From Bog-950 sp046329495 (lineage in GTDB: Bacteria; Bacteroidota; Bacteroidia; Chitinophagales; LD1), in the NCBI GenBank assembly GCA_046329495.1, contig JAXLUO010000007.1, positions 62,001 to 126,000 of the forward strand: DNA of 64,000 nt, in the 5' to 3' direction. Positions 35,154 through 43,338 of this stretch are shown piece after piece. A program made the translations under genes and the position numbers. The notes beneath the pieces are model-generated. The model did not search any database. It saw only the letters and a list, made by a program, of their open reading frames with translations, and was not told the origin of the DNA. Position 1 is the stretch's first letter. Each line of letters opens with the position of its first letter.

Positions 35154-36908
35154 CTACCTCACCACCACCCTCTTCACCACCTCATTCCCTTCCATCCGGT
35201 AGCGCAGCAAATAAACGCCTGCGGCTAAGCCCTCGGTATTTAAAAAGGCATGGTTTTCTCCTGGCTTGCTAAGACCATTATAAACGTTCATCACCTGCTC
35301 ACCCAGTAGGTTCAGGCAATCAACGCTTACATGCACTGCAGCTTTGGTGGTAAAAGGCAAACAGGTTATGCCCTTCGATGGATTCGGAAATACCTCACCA
35401 ACGGCAATGGCATCAGCACCTAAAGCTGCAACGCCGGTTTCAGTGCCCAATACATGAAAATTATAGAAACCCTCCGGTGCCACAATAGGCCGCACCTGCT
35501 GCTTACCGCTAGCGGCTTGCGCGTGGATGTAATAAAACACCTCCGTGCCTGCCGGCTGTGCAGGTATGCTGGCTTGCCAATCATTACCGCCTGTATTGTT
35601 CATAGTAACCGATTGATAAGCCTGGGTGGTATCAGTAGTATAATACAGCGTGGCACTTTGTATACCACTGCGGTGGCGGATGCCGGCGGTAACAGTATAA
35701 GCCGTTGAAGTATTATAGGTATCGCGTAGGCGCATATGGTTAATCAACAGCGGATCGCTAACCCCAATCTCGTGCGTAATACAATGCAGCGCCCCGCTGG
35801 AGGGTATGCTGCTGGTACTATTTATACCCACTACCCGGTAGCCGGGGCAAGCCTCGCGCCAAATGCGCAGCGCGGTGGTGTCCATCGTTTTGTTGTAAGT
35901 GGGTACGATGATAGTTTTATTGATGAACGAAGCATTGGTATAGGTATAATACGTGCCGCCATTGTTAGGGTAAATACCGCCGTCACTCGGCACGGGCATA
36001 CGCACTACCCGGTAATCGGTGCCGTAAACGGTTTTGTAATTGGCCAGTATCCACTGCATGTTGGCTTCAATCTGCGGACCATCAGCTACACCTTGCGGAT
36101 ACTCACTCACCAGCAGCGTTTCTTCATCCAGCAACTTCATGTGCATGTCTATATGGTGTATGCCGTCATAAGGCAATGTTTGCATTTTTATATAGCGCTC
36201 AATACCCATAAAGTTTTTCATAATGGTATCAATCTCCGCCTCGGTATGGTTTACACCGAAGCCGCCTGCAGTGCTGTTATCGGTTAATATCAATTTGCTG
36301 GCAAAGGCGGTGCCCATACCATCACTCATATAATTACCGCCGGTATTTACCAAAGCATAAGGTGCCTGCGTAGTGTGATAAACAGGTATGCCCATATTGC
36401 GGGCCAGGCCCTCAGGTATCGTATCATCCTTCGGCCGCGGACGGTTATATATCCAATCCACCAACACCAGCGAATCAACCCCGTTCAGGTAAACCGGGTT
36501 CTGTCCATAATCTCTTGCCCAAACCGTGTTGTAGGGAATAGTAAGGAAAGTAATATTCGAAGTATCAATCCCATTACTTTGCAAATCGCTAATAACTGAT
36601 GAAGCGCTGCTACACACAATATACATGCGGCACTCCTGCTTACCATAGCGCACAATCTCGCGCAGCATACTGCTGTAACTGGTCCAGGTAATCAAATATC
36701 CCTGCGATTCCTCCCACTCAGCCATAGCGCGCACCGGCCCCTGCGGCGGACTGAAAAACGGCGAATAACTCCGCTCGCTGAAATCCGTCAACGGCGGCTG
36801 ATACGTTTTCAGCATCTCCACCTCACCGGCGGTCAATCCGTTTGGTAAATCCTGTGCTATGGCACCCAAACCAAGCAACACAAAAAACAACAGTAAAAAA
36901 CAGCGCAT
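35154..36908 (-). CDS. Secreted peptidylarginine deiminase-like (PPAD family) protein with T9SS sorting domain
   Basis: A 584-residue exported protein. After a signal peptide (ends near IAQ-D) comes a catalytic guanidino-group-modifying domain (about 50-390). The residues used by Porphyromonas PPAD are present: Asp133 in WARDYG, His252 and Asp254 in HHIDMH, Asn325 in YTYTN and Cys376 in ALHCITH. An RPR pair (156-158) matches the arginines that hold a C-terminal carboxylate in PPAD. An immunoglobulin-like part follows, then a T9SS sorting domain starting FPNPSKG (about 507-584). It probably turns arginine to citrulline on peptides or agmatine outside the cell; agmatine deiminase is the alternative, but export is unusual for that enzyme. 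Confidence 0.85.
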   Translation of the reverse strand: MRCFLLLFFVLLGLGAIAQDLPNGLTAGEVEMLKTYQPPLTDFSERSYSPFFSPPQGPVRAMAEWEESQGYLITWTSYSSMLREIVRYGKQECRMYIVCSSASSVISDLQSNGIDTSNITFLTIPYNTVWARDYGQNPVYLNGVDSLVLVDWIYNRPRPKDDTIPEGLARNMGIPVYHTTQAPYALVNTGGNYMSDGMGTAFASKLILTDNSTAGGFGVNHTEAEIDTIMKNFMGIERYIKMQTLPYDGIHHIDMHMKLLDEETLLVSEYPQGVADGPQIEANMQWILANYKTVYGTDYRVVRMPVPSDGGIYPNNGGTYYTYTNASFINKTIIVPTYNKTMDTTALRIWREACPGYRVVGINSTSSIPSSGALHCITHEIGVSDPLLINHMRLRDTYNTSTAYTVTAGIRHRSGIQSATLYYTTDTTQAYQSVTMNNTGGNDWQASIPAQPAGTEVFYYIHAQAASGKQQVRPIVAPEGFYNFHVLGTETGVAALGADAIAVGEVFPNPSKGITCLPFTTKAAVHVSVDCLNLLGEQVMNVYNGLSKPGENHAFLNTEGLAAGVYLLRYRMEGNEVVKRVVVR

Positions 36909-37762
36909 GCAAAAGCGTTTAGCTAATTGAAAATAGCACCTTTTACCAATCCGTCACCTTTAGCCCCTGCGCAGCGGTTCTCCCTTTAGGGAGTCAGTGG
37001 GATGCGAGGCCGTCAACCAATCCCCCCTATCATTCCCATCATAACCATCCGCGTTCATCAGCGTTCTATTTTCCCTTGCCCCTGCGCAGCGGTCCTCCCT
37101 TTAGGGAGCCAGTGGGTAGCGAAGCCATTCGTCCAATTTGTCCAATCCGCCCAATTACCCATTTCATCATACTCAATCATAACCATCCGCGTCCATCAGC
37201 GTTCCATTCCCCACTAGCCCCTGCGCAGCGGTCCTCCCTTTAGGGAGTTAGTGGGTAGCGCAGCCCATGGCCATTCGTCCAATTTGTCCAATCCGTCCAA
37301 TTACCCATTCATCATCCTCAATCATAACCATCCGCGTTCATCAGCGTTCTATTTTCCCTTGCCCCTGCGTAGCGGTTCTCCCTTTAGGGAGTCAGTGGGA
37401 TGCGAGGCCGCTCACCAATCTACCCTATCATGCCCATCATAACCATCCGCGTTCATCCGCGTTCCATTTCCCATGCCCACTGCGTAGCGGTTCTCCCTTT
37501 AGGGAGTCAGTGGGATGCGAGGCCGTCAACCAATCCCCCCTATCATCCTCAATCATAACCATCCGCGTTCATCAGCGTTCTATTTTCCCTTGCCCCTGCG
37601 CAGCGGTCCTCCCTTTAGGGAGCCAGTGGGTAGCGAAGCCATTCGTCCAATTGGTTCAATCCGTCCAATTCGTTCAATTACCAATCACCCATCTACCAAT
37701 CACCAATCCACTTGCATTTCCCACCCCTTCTTCCTTATTTAGTCTACCCAAACCCCCAAACT
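36909..37762 (+). repeat. Main composite A/B repeat array, six units
   Basis: Six copies of the CTCCCTTTAGGGAG hairpin at 36980, 37095, 37234, 37378, 37493 and 37609 (spacing 115, 139, 144, 115 and 116). Each is embedded in a GCAGCGG-hairpin-NNAGTGGG(A/T) unit followed by a variable CCAAT/TCCAATTT segment and a family A unit. Units 5 and 1 are closest to one another, as are 6 and 2, so the array probably grew by duplication of a two-unit block. Unit 5 has a further CCCACT (37476)/AGTGGG (37509) outer stem. Open frames through it are artefacts. The rest of the interval holds no gene. Confidence 0.85.
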
Positions 37763-38098
37763 ATGTCCCAATTTATCCTGTTTATCCGCGAGGATTTAAC
37801 CCGCTACCCCATTCCCAAAGAGGAACTCAACAAACTCATAGAAGCCCACCGCAACTGGGCAAAAGAACTGGCCGCCAAAGGCATTTTCAAAGGCGGCAAC
37901 GGTATTGATAGCGATGGCCGCCTGATTGAAATGATCAACGGCGAACTCATCGTGCAGCCCCTCCGCAACCCCGAGGAAGGCATCGGCGGCTACTATATTA
38001 TCGAAGCCGACCACCTGCAGCATGCCGTGGAAATTGCTAAGGAGTGCCCTTCGTATAAGGATGGCGACCTGGTAGAAGTGCGGCCCCTGGGCGTGTAA
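37763..38098 (+). CDS. YCII-related domain protein
   Basis: A 111-residue cytoplasmic protein with the ferredoxin-like alpha/beta pattern of the YCII family: an FILFIRED strand, an NWAKELAAKG helix, a GGYYIIEADHLQHAVEIAKECP segment with the conserved His, and a VEVRPLGV end. YCII proteins are fused to or act with chlorite-dismutase-like or sigma-factor systems in other genomes, but the role here is unknown. The ATG at 37763 is preferred to an earlier ATG inside repeat sequence. Confidence 0.82.
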   Translation: MSQFILFIREDLTRYPIPKEELNKLIEAHRNWAKELAAKGIFKGGNGIDSDGRLIEMINGELIVQPLRNPEEGIGGYYIIEADHLQHAVEIAKECPSYKDGDLVEVRPLGV

Positions 38099-38126
38099 CC
38101 ATAGCCACTAATTGCGGCTATTCCTT

Positions 38127-38133
38127 TACTTTG
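38127..38133 (+). promoter_or_regulatory. -7-like element four bases from the mnmE start
   Basis: TACTTTG, one base shorter than TAnnTTTG, ends 4 bases before the GTG start codon. No TTTG -33 element is visible. Confidence 0.4.
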
Positions 38134-38137
38134 CCCC

Positions 38138-39541
38138 GTGCTCAATACTGATACCATCGTGGCGCTGGCTACCCCGCAGGGGGTAGGGGCTATTGGCGTA
38201 ATCCGTTTATCGGGGCCGCAGGCTATTGCCATTACCAACAGTGTGTTTAAAGGCAAAAACCTGCTGCAGCAACCTTCGCATACCATCCATTACGGACATA
38301 TCACCGAAGGCGATAAAACCCTCGACGAGGTAATGGTAAGTCTCTTCCGCGCGCCCAAAAGCTTTACTACCGAAGATGTGGTAGAGATCAGTTGCCACGG
38401 CTCGCCCTACATTGCCGAACAAATCATTCGTCTGTTGATAGACAAAGGTGCCCGCGCCGCCAAACCCGGCGAGTTTACCCTGCGTGCCTTTATGCACGGC
38501 CGTATCGACTTATCGCAAGCCGAAGCAGTGGCCGATTTAATTGCCTCCAATTCCTCTGCCTCGGCGCAATTGGCGCTTACCCAAATGCGCGGCGGCTTCT
38601 CTACGCAGATAAAGGACCTCCGCCAAAGGCTGGTAAACTTTACCTCGCTCATTGAACTGGAACTGGACTTTGCCGAAGAAGATGTAGAGTTCGCCAACCG
38701 CCAGCAACTGCTGGACCTCATTGCCGAAATACAGCACCTGCTTGCTCCCCTGGCCGAATCGTTTAAACTGGGCAACGTGATAAAGAACGGCGTTAACACC
38801 GTTATCATCGGCAAGCCCAACAGCGGCAAAAGCACCTTGCTGAACACCCTGCTGAACGAAGAACGCGCCATTGTAAGCGATATACCCGGCACCACGCGCG
38901 ATACTATTGAAGAAGTGATAAACGTGCACGGCGTATTGTTCCGCTTTATTGATACCGCGGGCATACGCAGCACTACCGATGTAATTGAACAGGCAGGGGT
39001 GGAGAAGGCCCTGGAAAAGCTAAAGCAATCCTCGGTGTACATCTATCTGTTCGATGTAAACACCACCACGCCCGAAGAACTACTGCACGATGTAAAGGAA
39101 CTGCAGCTCACCAACTTTAAAGGCATTTTGGTAGGCAACAAAATTGATAGCGCCCATTGGCAGGATACCGCCCCTTTTTACTGGATACTGAAAAACAACC
39201 CCGCTACCAACGCCATTAACCTGCACGAGCATTTGCTGTTTGTATCTGCCGCGCAGAAGAAAGGCATTGATGTAATGAAAGAAAAACTCTACCGCCTGAA
39301 CGTACACCAAAGCGTGCTGACGGAAAACACCATCATCAGCAACCTGCGCCACTACGAAGCACTTATAAAAGCCGACGAAACCCTTAGCGATGTAAAAGCC
39401 ATTGTGCAGGCCGGTACCACAGGCGAACTCATCAGCCTGGAGCTAAAACGCGCCCTCCAATACCTCGGCGAAATCTCCGGCGAAGTAACCAACGACGAGA
39501 TACTGGGAAATATCTTTAGTAAGTTTTGTATAGGGAAGTAG
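38138..39541 (+). CDS. mnmE: tRNA modification GTPase MnmE
   Basis: MnmE with MnmG makes the 5-carboxymethylaminomethyl group on tRNA wobble uridines. The 467-residue product starts with GTG and has the N-terminal VALATPQGVGAIGVIRLSG folate-like domain, a central helical domain, and a G domain with G1 GKPNSGKS, G2 TTRDT, G3 DTAG and G4 NKID. It ends in FCIGK, matching the essential C-terminal Cys. No rnpA/yidC/mnmG neighbours are present, so it does not mark the usual oriC region. Confidence 0.96.
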   Translation: MLNTDTIVALATPQGVGAIGVIRLSGPQAIAITNSVFKGKNLLQQPSHTIHYGHITEGDKTLDEVMVSLFRAPKSFTTEDVVEISCHGSPYIAEQIIRLLIDKGARAAKPGEFTLRAFMHGRIDLSQAEAVADLIASNSSASAQLALTQMRGGFSTQIKDLRQRLVNFTSLIELELDFAEEDVEFANRQQLLDLIAEIQHLLAPLAESFKLGNVIKNGVNTVIIGKPNSGKSTLLNTLLNEERAIVSDIPGTTRDTIEEVINVHGVLFRFIDTAGIRSTTDVIEQAGVEKALEKLKQSSVYIYLFDVNTTTPEELLHDVKELQLTNFKGILVGNKIDSAHWQDTAPFYWILKNNPATNAINLHEHLLFVSAAQKKGIDVMKEKLYRLNVHQSVLTENTIISNLRHYEALIKADETLSDVKAIVQAGTTGELISLELKRALQYLGEISGEVTNDEILGNIFSKFCIGK

Positions 39542-39601
39542 GTTGTTAACGGCTTCACAAAAGTGTGAATTTTGTATTAAAAACGGCAGGTGGGAAGCAG
39601 G

Positions 39602-39658
39602 TTATTTTACGTTTTTCGTAAAATTATTTTACAAAAACAATAAAATGTATTAAATTTA
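39602..39658 (+). promoter_or_regulatory. Operator-promoter of the GNAT/HTH pair
   Basis: TTTTACG-TTTTT-CGTAAAA (39605-39623) is a perfect inverted repeat, and TTATTTTAC occurs twice, 22 bases apart (39602 and 39624). TAAATTTA (39651-39658) is a good -7 element 3 bases before the ATG. The inverted repeat is placed to block the promoter, so autoregulation by the HTH protein is likely. Confidence 0.55.
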
Positions 39659-39661
39659 CTC

Positions 39662-40129
39662 ATGCTCATCGTCCATAGAGTTTCAGGGGAAAAGCACGTG
39701 GTAGTTATTGAGCCCGTAACGACCGCGGACTATAAGACAATCAAAAGGGATAAGCGATTTCCGAATTTTGATTGGGGCAAGGAAAAAAAGAATGAAGTGT
39801 ATAAACTACGCAGGAAAGATTCAGAGGAGATTTTGGGATTGATGTCGATAACAGATTTTAAAAACGAACGCTGGATAAAAATTAACCTTTTAGAAACTTC
39901 CAACGAGAACGTGGGTAGCAGTAAACAATATGACAATATTGCAGGTTGTCTTATAGCTTACACCTGTCGAATGGCTTTTTTAAAAGGATATGACGGCGTG
40001 GTTGCTCTACACCCCAAAACTGAGTTGGTGCGACATTATATAGACTATTACGGATTCATAAAAGCTGGAACACATTTATATACGGAGCTTAAAAATTCGG
40101 AAGCATTAATTAAAAAGTATTTATCATGA
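39662..40129 (+). CDS. GNAT-like protein, putative toxin partner
   Basis: A 155-residue protein with a GNAT-like pattern: an early strand and helix, an ILGLMSI strand, the WIKINLLETS strand, an AYTCRMAFLKGYDGVVALHPK segment and a YIDYYGFIKAG end with a typical Y-x-x-x-GF motif. The Q/R-x-x-G-x-G/A pyrophosphate loop is not clear. It overlaps the next gene by 4 bases (ATGA). The pair resembles GNAT-type toxin-antitoxin modules, but I do not recognise it precisely. Base composition is somewhat more AT-rich than that of the neighbours. Confidence 0.7.
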   Translation: MLIVHRVSGEKHVVVIEPVTTADYKTIKRDKRFPNFDWGKEKKNEVYKLRRKDSEEILGLMSITDFKNERWIKINLLETSNENVGSSKQYDNIAGCLIAYTCRMAFLKGYDGVVALHPKTELVRHYIDYYGFIKAGTHLYTELKNSEALIKKYLS

Positions 40130-40635
40130 AAAAGAAAATTAAGGATCCGGCCCGCGAAATTGCGGAGGCGCATATTATACCAGCCACGATAAATGCCAAA
40201 GAGAAAGGCAAGGCCGATAAGGCTTTTTCAAACTTTCTCCGAACCCGCAGAACTTCTATGTCGGCAGCCGATAAATTATACTCTCAACTGTTGCAGATTA
40301 AATACCAAATGGAAGACTATGTTAACAGCGGAGAGTATAATGAGGCCAATACATTCGGGTATTACCTGAATGAATACATACATGCTTTACACATGGGCAA
40401 AACTGACTTTTCGAAGGAAATTAGTTTGGACAATACAAAGTTAAGCCGGTTGTTGCATGGCCGTGACGAGCCCAACGAAACGGTGTATGTGCGTTTAGAG
40501 ATTCATTCTAAAAAAATTATTCCCGCAGTAACATGGTGCCGTGTGCATCAAAAATTCCGCGTATTAAATCTGCTTCGTGATAAGCAGTTGCACAGCGAAG
40601 AGAAGAAGCACGTAAAGGCTACTGTCAATGTTTAA
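40126..40635 (+). CDS. HTH-type putative antitoxin, partner of the GNAT-like protein
   Basis: A 169-residue basic protein. The N-terminal part has a charged helix (IAEAHIIPATINAKEK), the middle has QLLQIKYQMEDYVNSG and a segment YLNEYIHALHMGKTDFSKEISLDNTKL, which reads like an XRE-type helix-turn-helix, followed by SRLLHGRDEPNETVYVRLEIHS. Homologous-looking Bacteroidota XRE proteins often pair with small upstream genes. Position behind the putative toxin by a 4-base overlap supports a TA role but is not proof. The C-terminus is Lys-rich. Confidence 0.68.
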   Translation: MKKKIKDPAREIAEAHIIPATINAKEKGKADKAFSNFLRTRRTSMSAADKLYSQLLQIKYQMEDYVNSGEYNEANTFGYYLNEYIHALHMGKTDFSKEISLDNTKLSRLLHGRDEPNETVYVRLEIHSKKIIPAVTWCRVHQKFRVLNLLRDKQLHSEEKKHVKATVNV

Positions 40636-41008
40636 ATTTATCCTAAAAATACCCTCTTGGCGAAGCGTCCCCCCTTCGCCTTAATTATGCCTATAGCTTT
40701 CAACTACATACCACCCATAACTTACAGCCTCCATAGGCAATAATCTTCCCCGGCTGTTTAATCCTACAATCCATTAATCCTAAAAATCCTAGTTCAGACA
40801 AAAGGCACCACCAACAACCAACAAACCCCAACCCCCAAACAATTTTTTATTTAATCCGTTTTCATCCGTGTCATCCATAGCAATTTTAGCCTTGTTAAGC
40901 CAATGTCATTTTTCTGTCATATTATATCCTAAGCATCTGTATATTCAATCCCTTCCCTAAGTTTAAGCTGCAATAGCGCTGAACCCGCTATTGCCCTAAA
41001 CCCGGCTT
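40636..41008 (+). other. Gene-free region with terminator and repeat fragments
   Basis: No gene. It starts with the terminator of the HTH gene at 40659-40680. A run ATCCATTAATCCTAAAAATC continuing CTAGTTCAGAC (about 40769-40799) resembles a repeat I know from Bacteroidota intergenic DNA. A member of the second family A branch, AATCCGTTTTCATCCGTGTC, follows at about 40853-40884. Confidence 0.55.
40659..40680 (+). terminator. Terminator-like hairpin after the GNAT/HTH pair
   Basis: GGCGAAG (40659-40665) pairs with CTTCGCC (40674-40680) around a CGTCCCCC loop and is followed by TTAATT. The T run is weak. Confidence 0.55.
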
Positions 41009-41995
41009 ATGAAAACACCTCTACTAAAAGTAGCGGCGCTGGTACTGCTATGCGCTGTAGTTTACCTCAACTCCTGTAAAGAGGAACCCACCATGAACCC
41101 GCTGGATGAACTCCCCGACGAACAATTGCTGAACGTCCCCACCTACGATGGCTCCGGACAATGTGTGCATCCCGACATACTGTTTATGGAACCGCGCTCA
41201 AACGGTTACCGCTATGTAATGGCCTTTACGCCCTATCCGTATTTCGATGATAAGCTGGAGAACCCCTCGTTGGTGCATAGTAACAACGGGGTAGACTTCA
41301 CCGAAGTTATGAGCGGCATGAACCCCCTCGCCAAAGCACCGCAATACGACCACAACGATGACCCCGACCTGCGCTATGATCCTGTAACCGGTAAGTATTA
41401 CCTCTATTACCTGGAAACCATGCGCCCCGATTCGCAGAACGTAATTGTGTTGGAAAGCACCGATGGGCTAACCTTTACCAAACATACGGCCGTGCATTTC
41501 GACCTAACGGCCGGCGATCCCTTCATACTCTCCCCGGCCGTTATCCGCCAGCCCGATGGACATGGCTACCGCATGTATTTTGTATATCCCGTTAATCCGT
41601 ACCGGGTGCAATATATCTACAGCGCCGATGGCGAGCATTGGGATAAGCACGCTATTAAGGACATTGAAACCGATTTACAATCGCCCTATCATCCCTGGCA
41701 CATGGATGTAATTCATTCACCCAAGGGTTATGCTATGCTTTGCAATTGTATAGGTTCGCCCATTCAACCCTTCAATCAGGTACTAATGCTGGGCACCAGT
41801 ACCGACGGCGACCACTGGCATTTTCAGGAACAACCTTTAATGGTCAGCGACCCGCACTTCCACGGTTGCCGCTACGTGTACCGCAGCACGGGGCTCTGGT
41901 TCCAAAACAAACTCGCCGTCTGGTATTCCATGGTCGACACCAACAGCCGTTGGATGATCGGCATCAAAAAATTCGACACCGATACTATTCTCTAA
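41009..41995 (+). CDS. Secreted lipoprotein with a five-bladed beta-propeller (glycosidase-like) fold
   Basis: A 328-residue predicted lipoprotein: signal peptide with LNSC near residue 23. The rest resembles GH43/GH32-type five-bladed propellers, with blade-like repeats such as HNDDPDLRYDPVTGKYYLYY, SAVIRQP-type and LGTSTDGDHW. A candidate acid pair is the DPD of the early blade and a later Glu, but I could not place the catalytic triad firmly. It may bind or cut an outer polysaccharide; the exact substrate is unknown. No SusC/SusD neighbours are seen. Confidence 0.7.
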   Translation: MKTPLLKVAALVLLCAVVYLNSCKEEPTMNPLDELPDEQLLNVPTYDGSGQCVHPDILFMEPRSNGYRYVMAFTPYPYFDDKLENPSLVHSNNGVDFTEVMSGMNPLAKAPQYDHNDDPDLRYDPVTGKYYLYYLETMRPDSQNVIVLESTDGLTFTKHTAVHFDLTAGDPFILSPAVIRQPDGHGYRMYFVYPVNPYRVQYIYSADGEHWDKHAIKDIETDLQSPYHPWHMDVIHSPKGYAMLCNCIGSPIQPFNQVLMLGTSTDGDHWHFQEQPLMVSDPHFHGCRYVYRSTGLWFQNKLAVWYSMVDTNSRWMIGIKKFDTDTIL

Positions 41996-42008
41996 CGCAG
42001 GGTATAAT

Positions 42009-42219
42009 AAAACAGACTGTCATAGCGAGGGATATTCAATAACAAACAATTAGCGAAATCATCCCGTGGCTATCTTCTGCTTTGTGCCCCACAACACATC
42101 CCCTACCAGGCCGACGTAATGCTGCCCCGAGACATCGGGATTGTTTCAGCATCTGTCTGTTGGTACACACTTGCCCACAACTGCAACATCAAACAACAAA
42201 CCCCAAACAACAAACAATT
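42009..42219 (+). repeat. ~210 bp direct repeat, left copy
   Basis: Almost the same sequence occurs at 42979-43178. It contains a TGTCATAGCGAGGGATATTC segment whose ATAGC...GGGAT pairs with ATCCC...GCTAT, and a variant of the ATGCTG...CAGCAT palindrome at 42119-42152 that carries an inserted CCCGA/TCGGG hairpin. The gene at 42276-42956 lies between the two copies. A family A-like unit (42222-42254) follows this copy. Confidence 0.8.
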
Positions 42220-42259
42220 TTCAATCCGTGTTCATCCGTGTAATCCGTGGCAATTGATT

Positions 42260-42266
42260 TAATTTG
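42260..42266 (+). promoter_or_regulatory. -7-like element (TAATTTG) of the 42276 gene
   Basis: TAATTTG, followed by GC, ends 9 bases before the ATG and starts 6 bases after the end of the dispersed repeat unit, so the repeat abuts the promoter. Confidence 0.4.
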
Positions 42267-42275
42267 CCCTTACCC

Positions 42276-42956
42276 ATGAAATCCATCTTCCATACAACAC
42301 TGCCCTTCCTGTTGCTGCTGCCGGCCATGCTCTGCGCCCAGCACAAAACCGATAGCCTCTTCAGCACGCCTAAATGGAACAAGAAGGTACTTGTATTCCC
42401 CATCATACCTACCCCGGCCCTGGTTACCTTCTCTCAATCGTTTTACATGCAAACCATTACCACGGGTTGCGAGCTGATTATCAAAGGTCGCCACTCCGTA
42501 CGCATACCTGTAGGCTATTTTATACCCAACATAGTTGCAGTAGGTGCTATGATTGTTAAAGGGATTGATGTGCCCAGCGTCAACCACGGGCCCCACCTGG
42601 GTGTGCGGTATGCCTACTTCCCGCTCAGCAAACCTTACAAAGGTCCGCGCGGCTTTTACCTGGGCCCCTATGTAGAAGCATCGTATGTAATGACAAACAA
42701 AATGCGCGACGCGTTTGTATACTATAACCTGCCATATAAACTAACCCAAGTGCTGGTCAGCGCAGGTTTAGAACTCGGCTACCATATACCTGTAGATGCC
42801 GTCTTAATAGATCTTAACCTCAGCGGCGGCTACAAATACGCCCGCGCCTACCGGCTCCGCGAACACCACTTCGAATCCACCGCCCCTGTCTTCCAGCAGG
42901 ATATGTTCTACAAATGGCCATTTACACTGGCCGCAGGCTTAGGCGTTTTATTTTGA
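42276..42956 (+). CDS. Exported outer-membrane beta-barrel-like protein
   Basis: A 226-residue protein with a signal peptide (cleavage near LCAQ-H). The mature part has alternating amphipathic strands and ends in LGVLF, suited to a small outer-membrane barrel. I do not recognise a specific family. The gene is enclosed by near-identical 210 bp direct repeats, so it could have been captured or be lost by recombination between them. The ATG at 42276 is chosen over a TTG at 42264 that lies within the -7 box. Confidence 0.7.
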   Translation: MKSIFHTTLPFLLLLPAMLCAQHKTDSLFSTPKWNKKVLVFPIIPTPALVTFSQSFYMQTITTGCELIIKGRHSVRIPVGYFIPNIVAVGAMIVKGIDVPSVNHGPHLGVRYAYFPLSKPYKGPRGFYLGPYVEASYVMTNKMRDAFVYYNLPYKLTQVLVSAGLELGYHIPVDAVLIDLNLSGGYKYARAYRLREHHFESTAPVFQQDMFYKWPFTLAAGLGVLF

Positions 42957-43338
42957 GTAGTTCCAGAACGAAATCCATAAAACCGATTGTCATAGCGAGG
43001 GATATTCAATAACAATCAATTAGCGAAATCATCCCGTGGCTATCTTCCGCTTTGTGCCCCCACAACACACCCCTACCAGGTCGACGTCATGCTGAACTTG
43101 TTTCAGCATCTGTCTGTTGGTACACACTTGCCCACAACTGCAACGACAAACAACCAACCCCAAACCACAAACGATTTTTGTATTCAACTTTTTATCCTTC
43201 GTGTCTTCGTGGCATAAATATTAATCGCAACCGCGTTCTTCACTTCTCAGCGAGAGATAAATTATGGTTACATGGGTTTCCCCAACAAAATATTCTTTAA
43301 CGTATTTTCGTTTGCATACCACACATTAAATAATCTAC
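42957..43338 (+). repeat. Gene-free region holding the right copy of the ~210 bp repeat and the next promoter
   Basis: The repeat copy is 42979-43178; its ATGCTGAA/TTCAGCAT palindrome (43089-43109) is the widely seen one whose false translation reads HAELVSAS. After it come AT-rich sequence and TATTTTCG at 43303-43310, a near-match to the -7 box of the following gene. No gene is present. Confidence 0.75.

Noticed and set aside
36966..37640. CRISPR array
   Set aside because: Repeat units are 115-144 bases apart, the cores are palindromic hairpins and the intervening segments are themselves repeats. There are no cas genes.
37267..37908. 213-codon frame through the repeat array
   Set aside because: It translates tandem repeats (FPLPLRSG...) and overlaps a real gene in another frame.
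42009..43178. IS element
   Set aside because: The repeats are direct, there are no terminal inverted repeats and the enclosed gene is not a transposase.
43052..43300. Small gene with HAELVSAS motif
   Set aside because: A well-known false translation of an intergenic palindrome.
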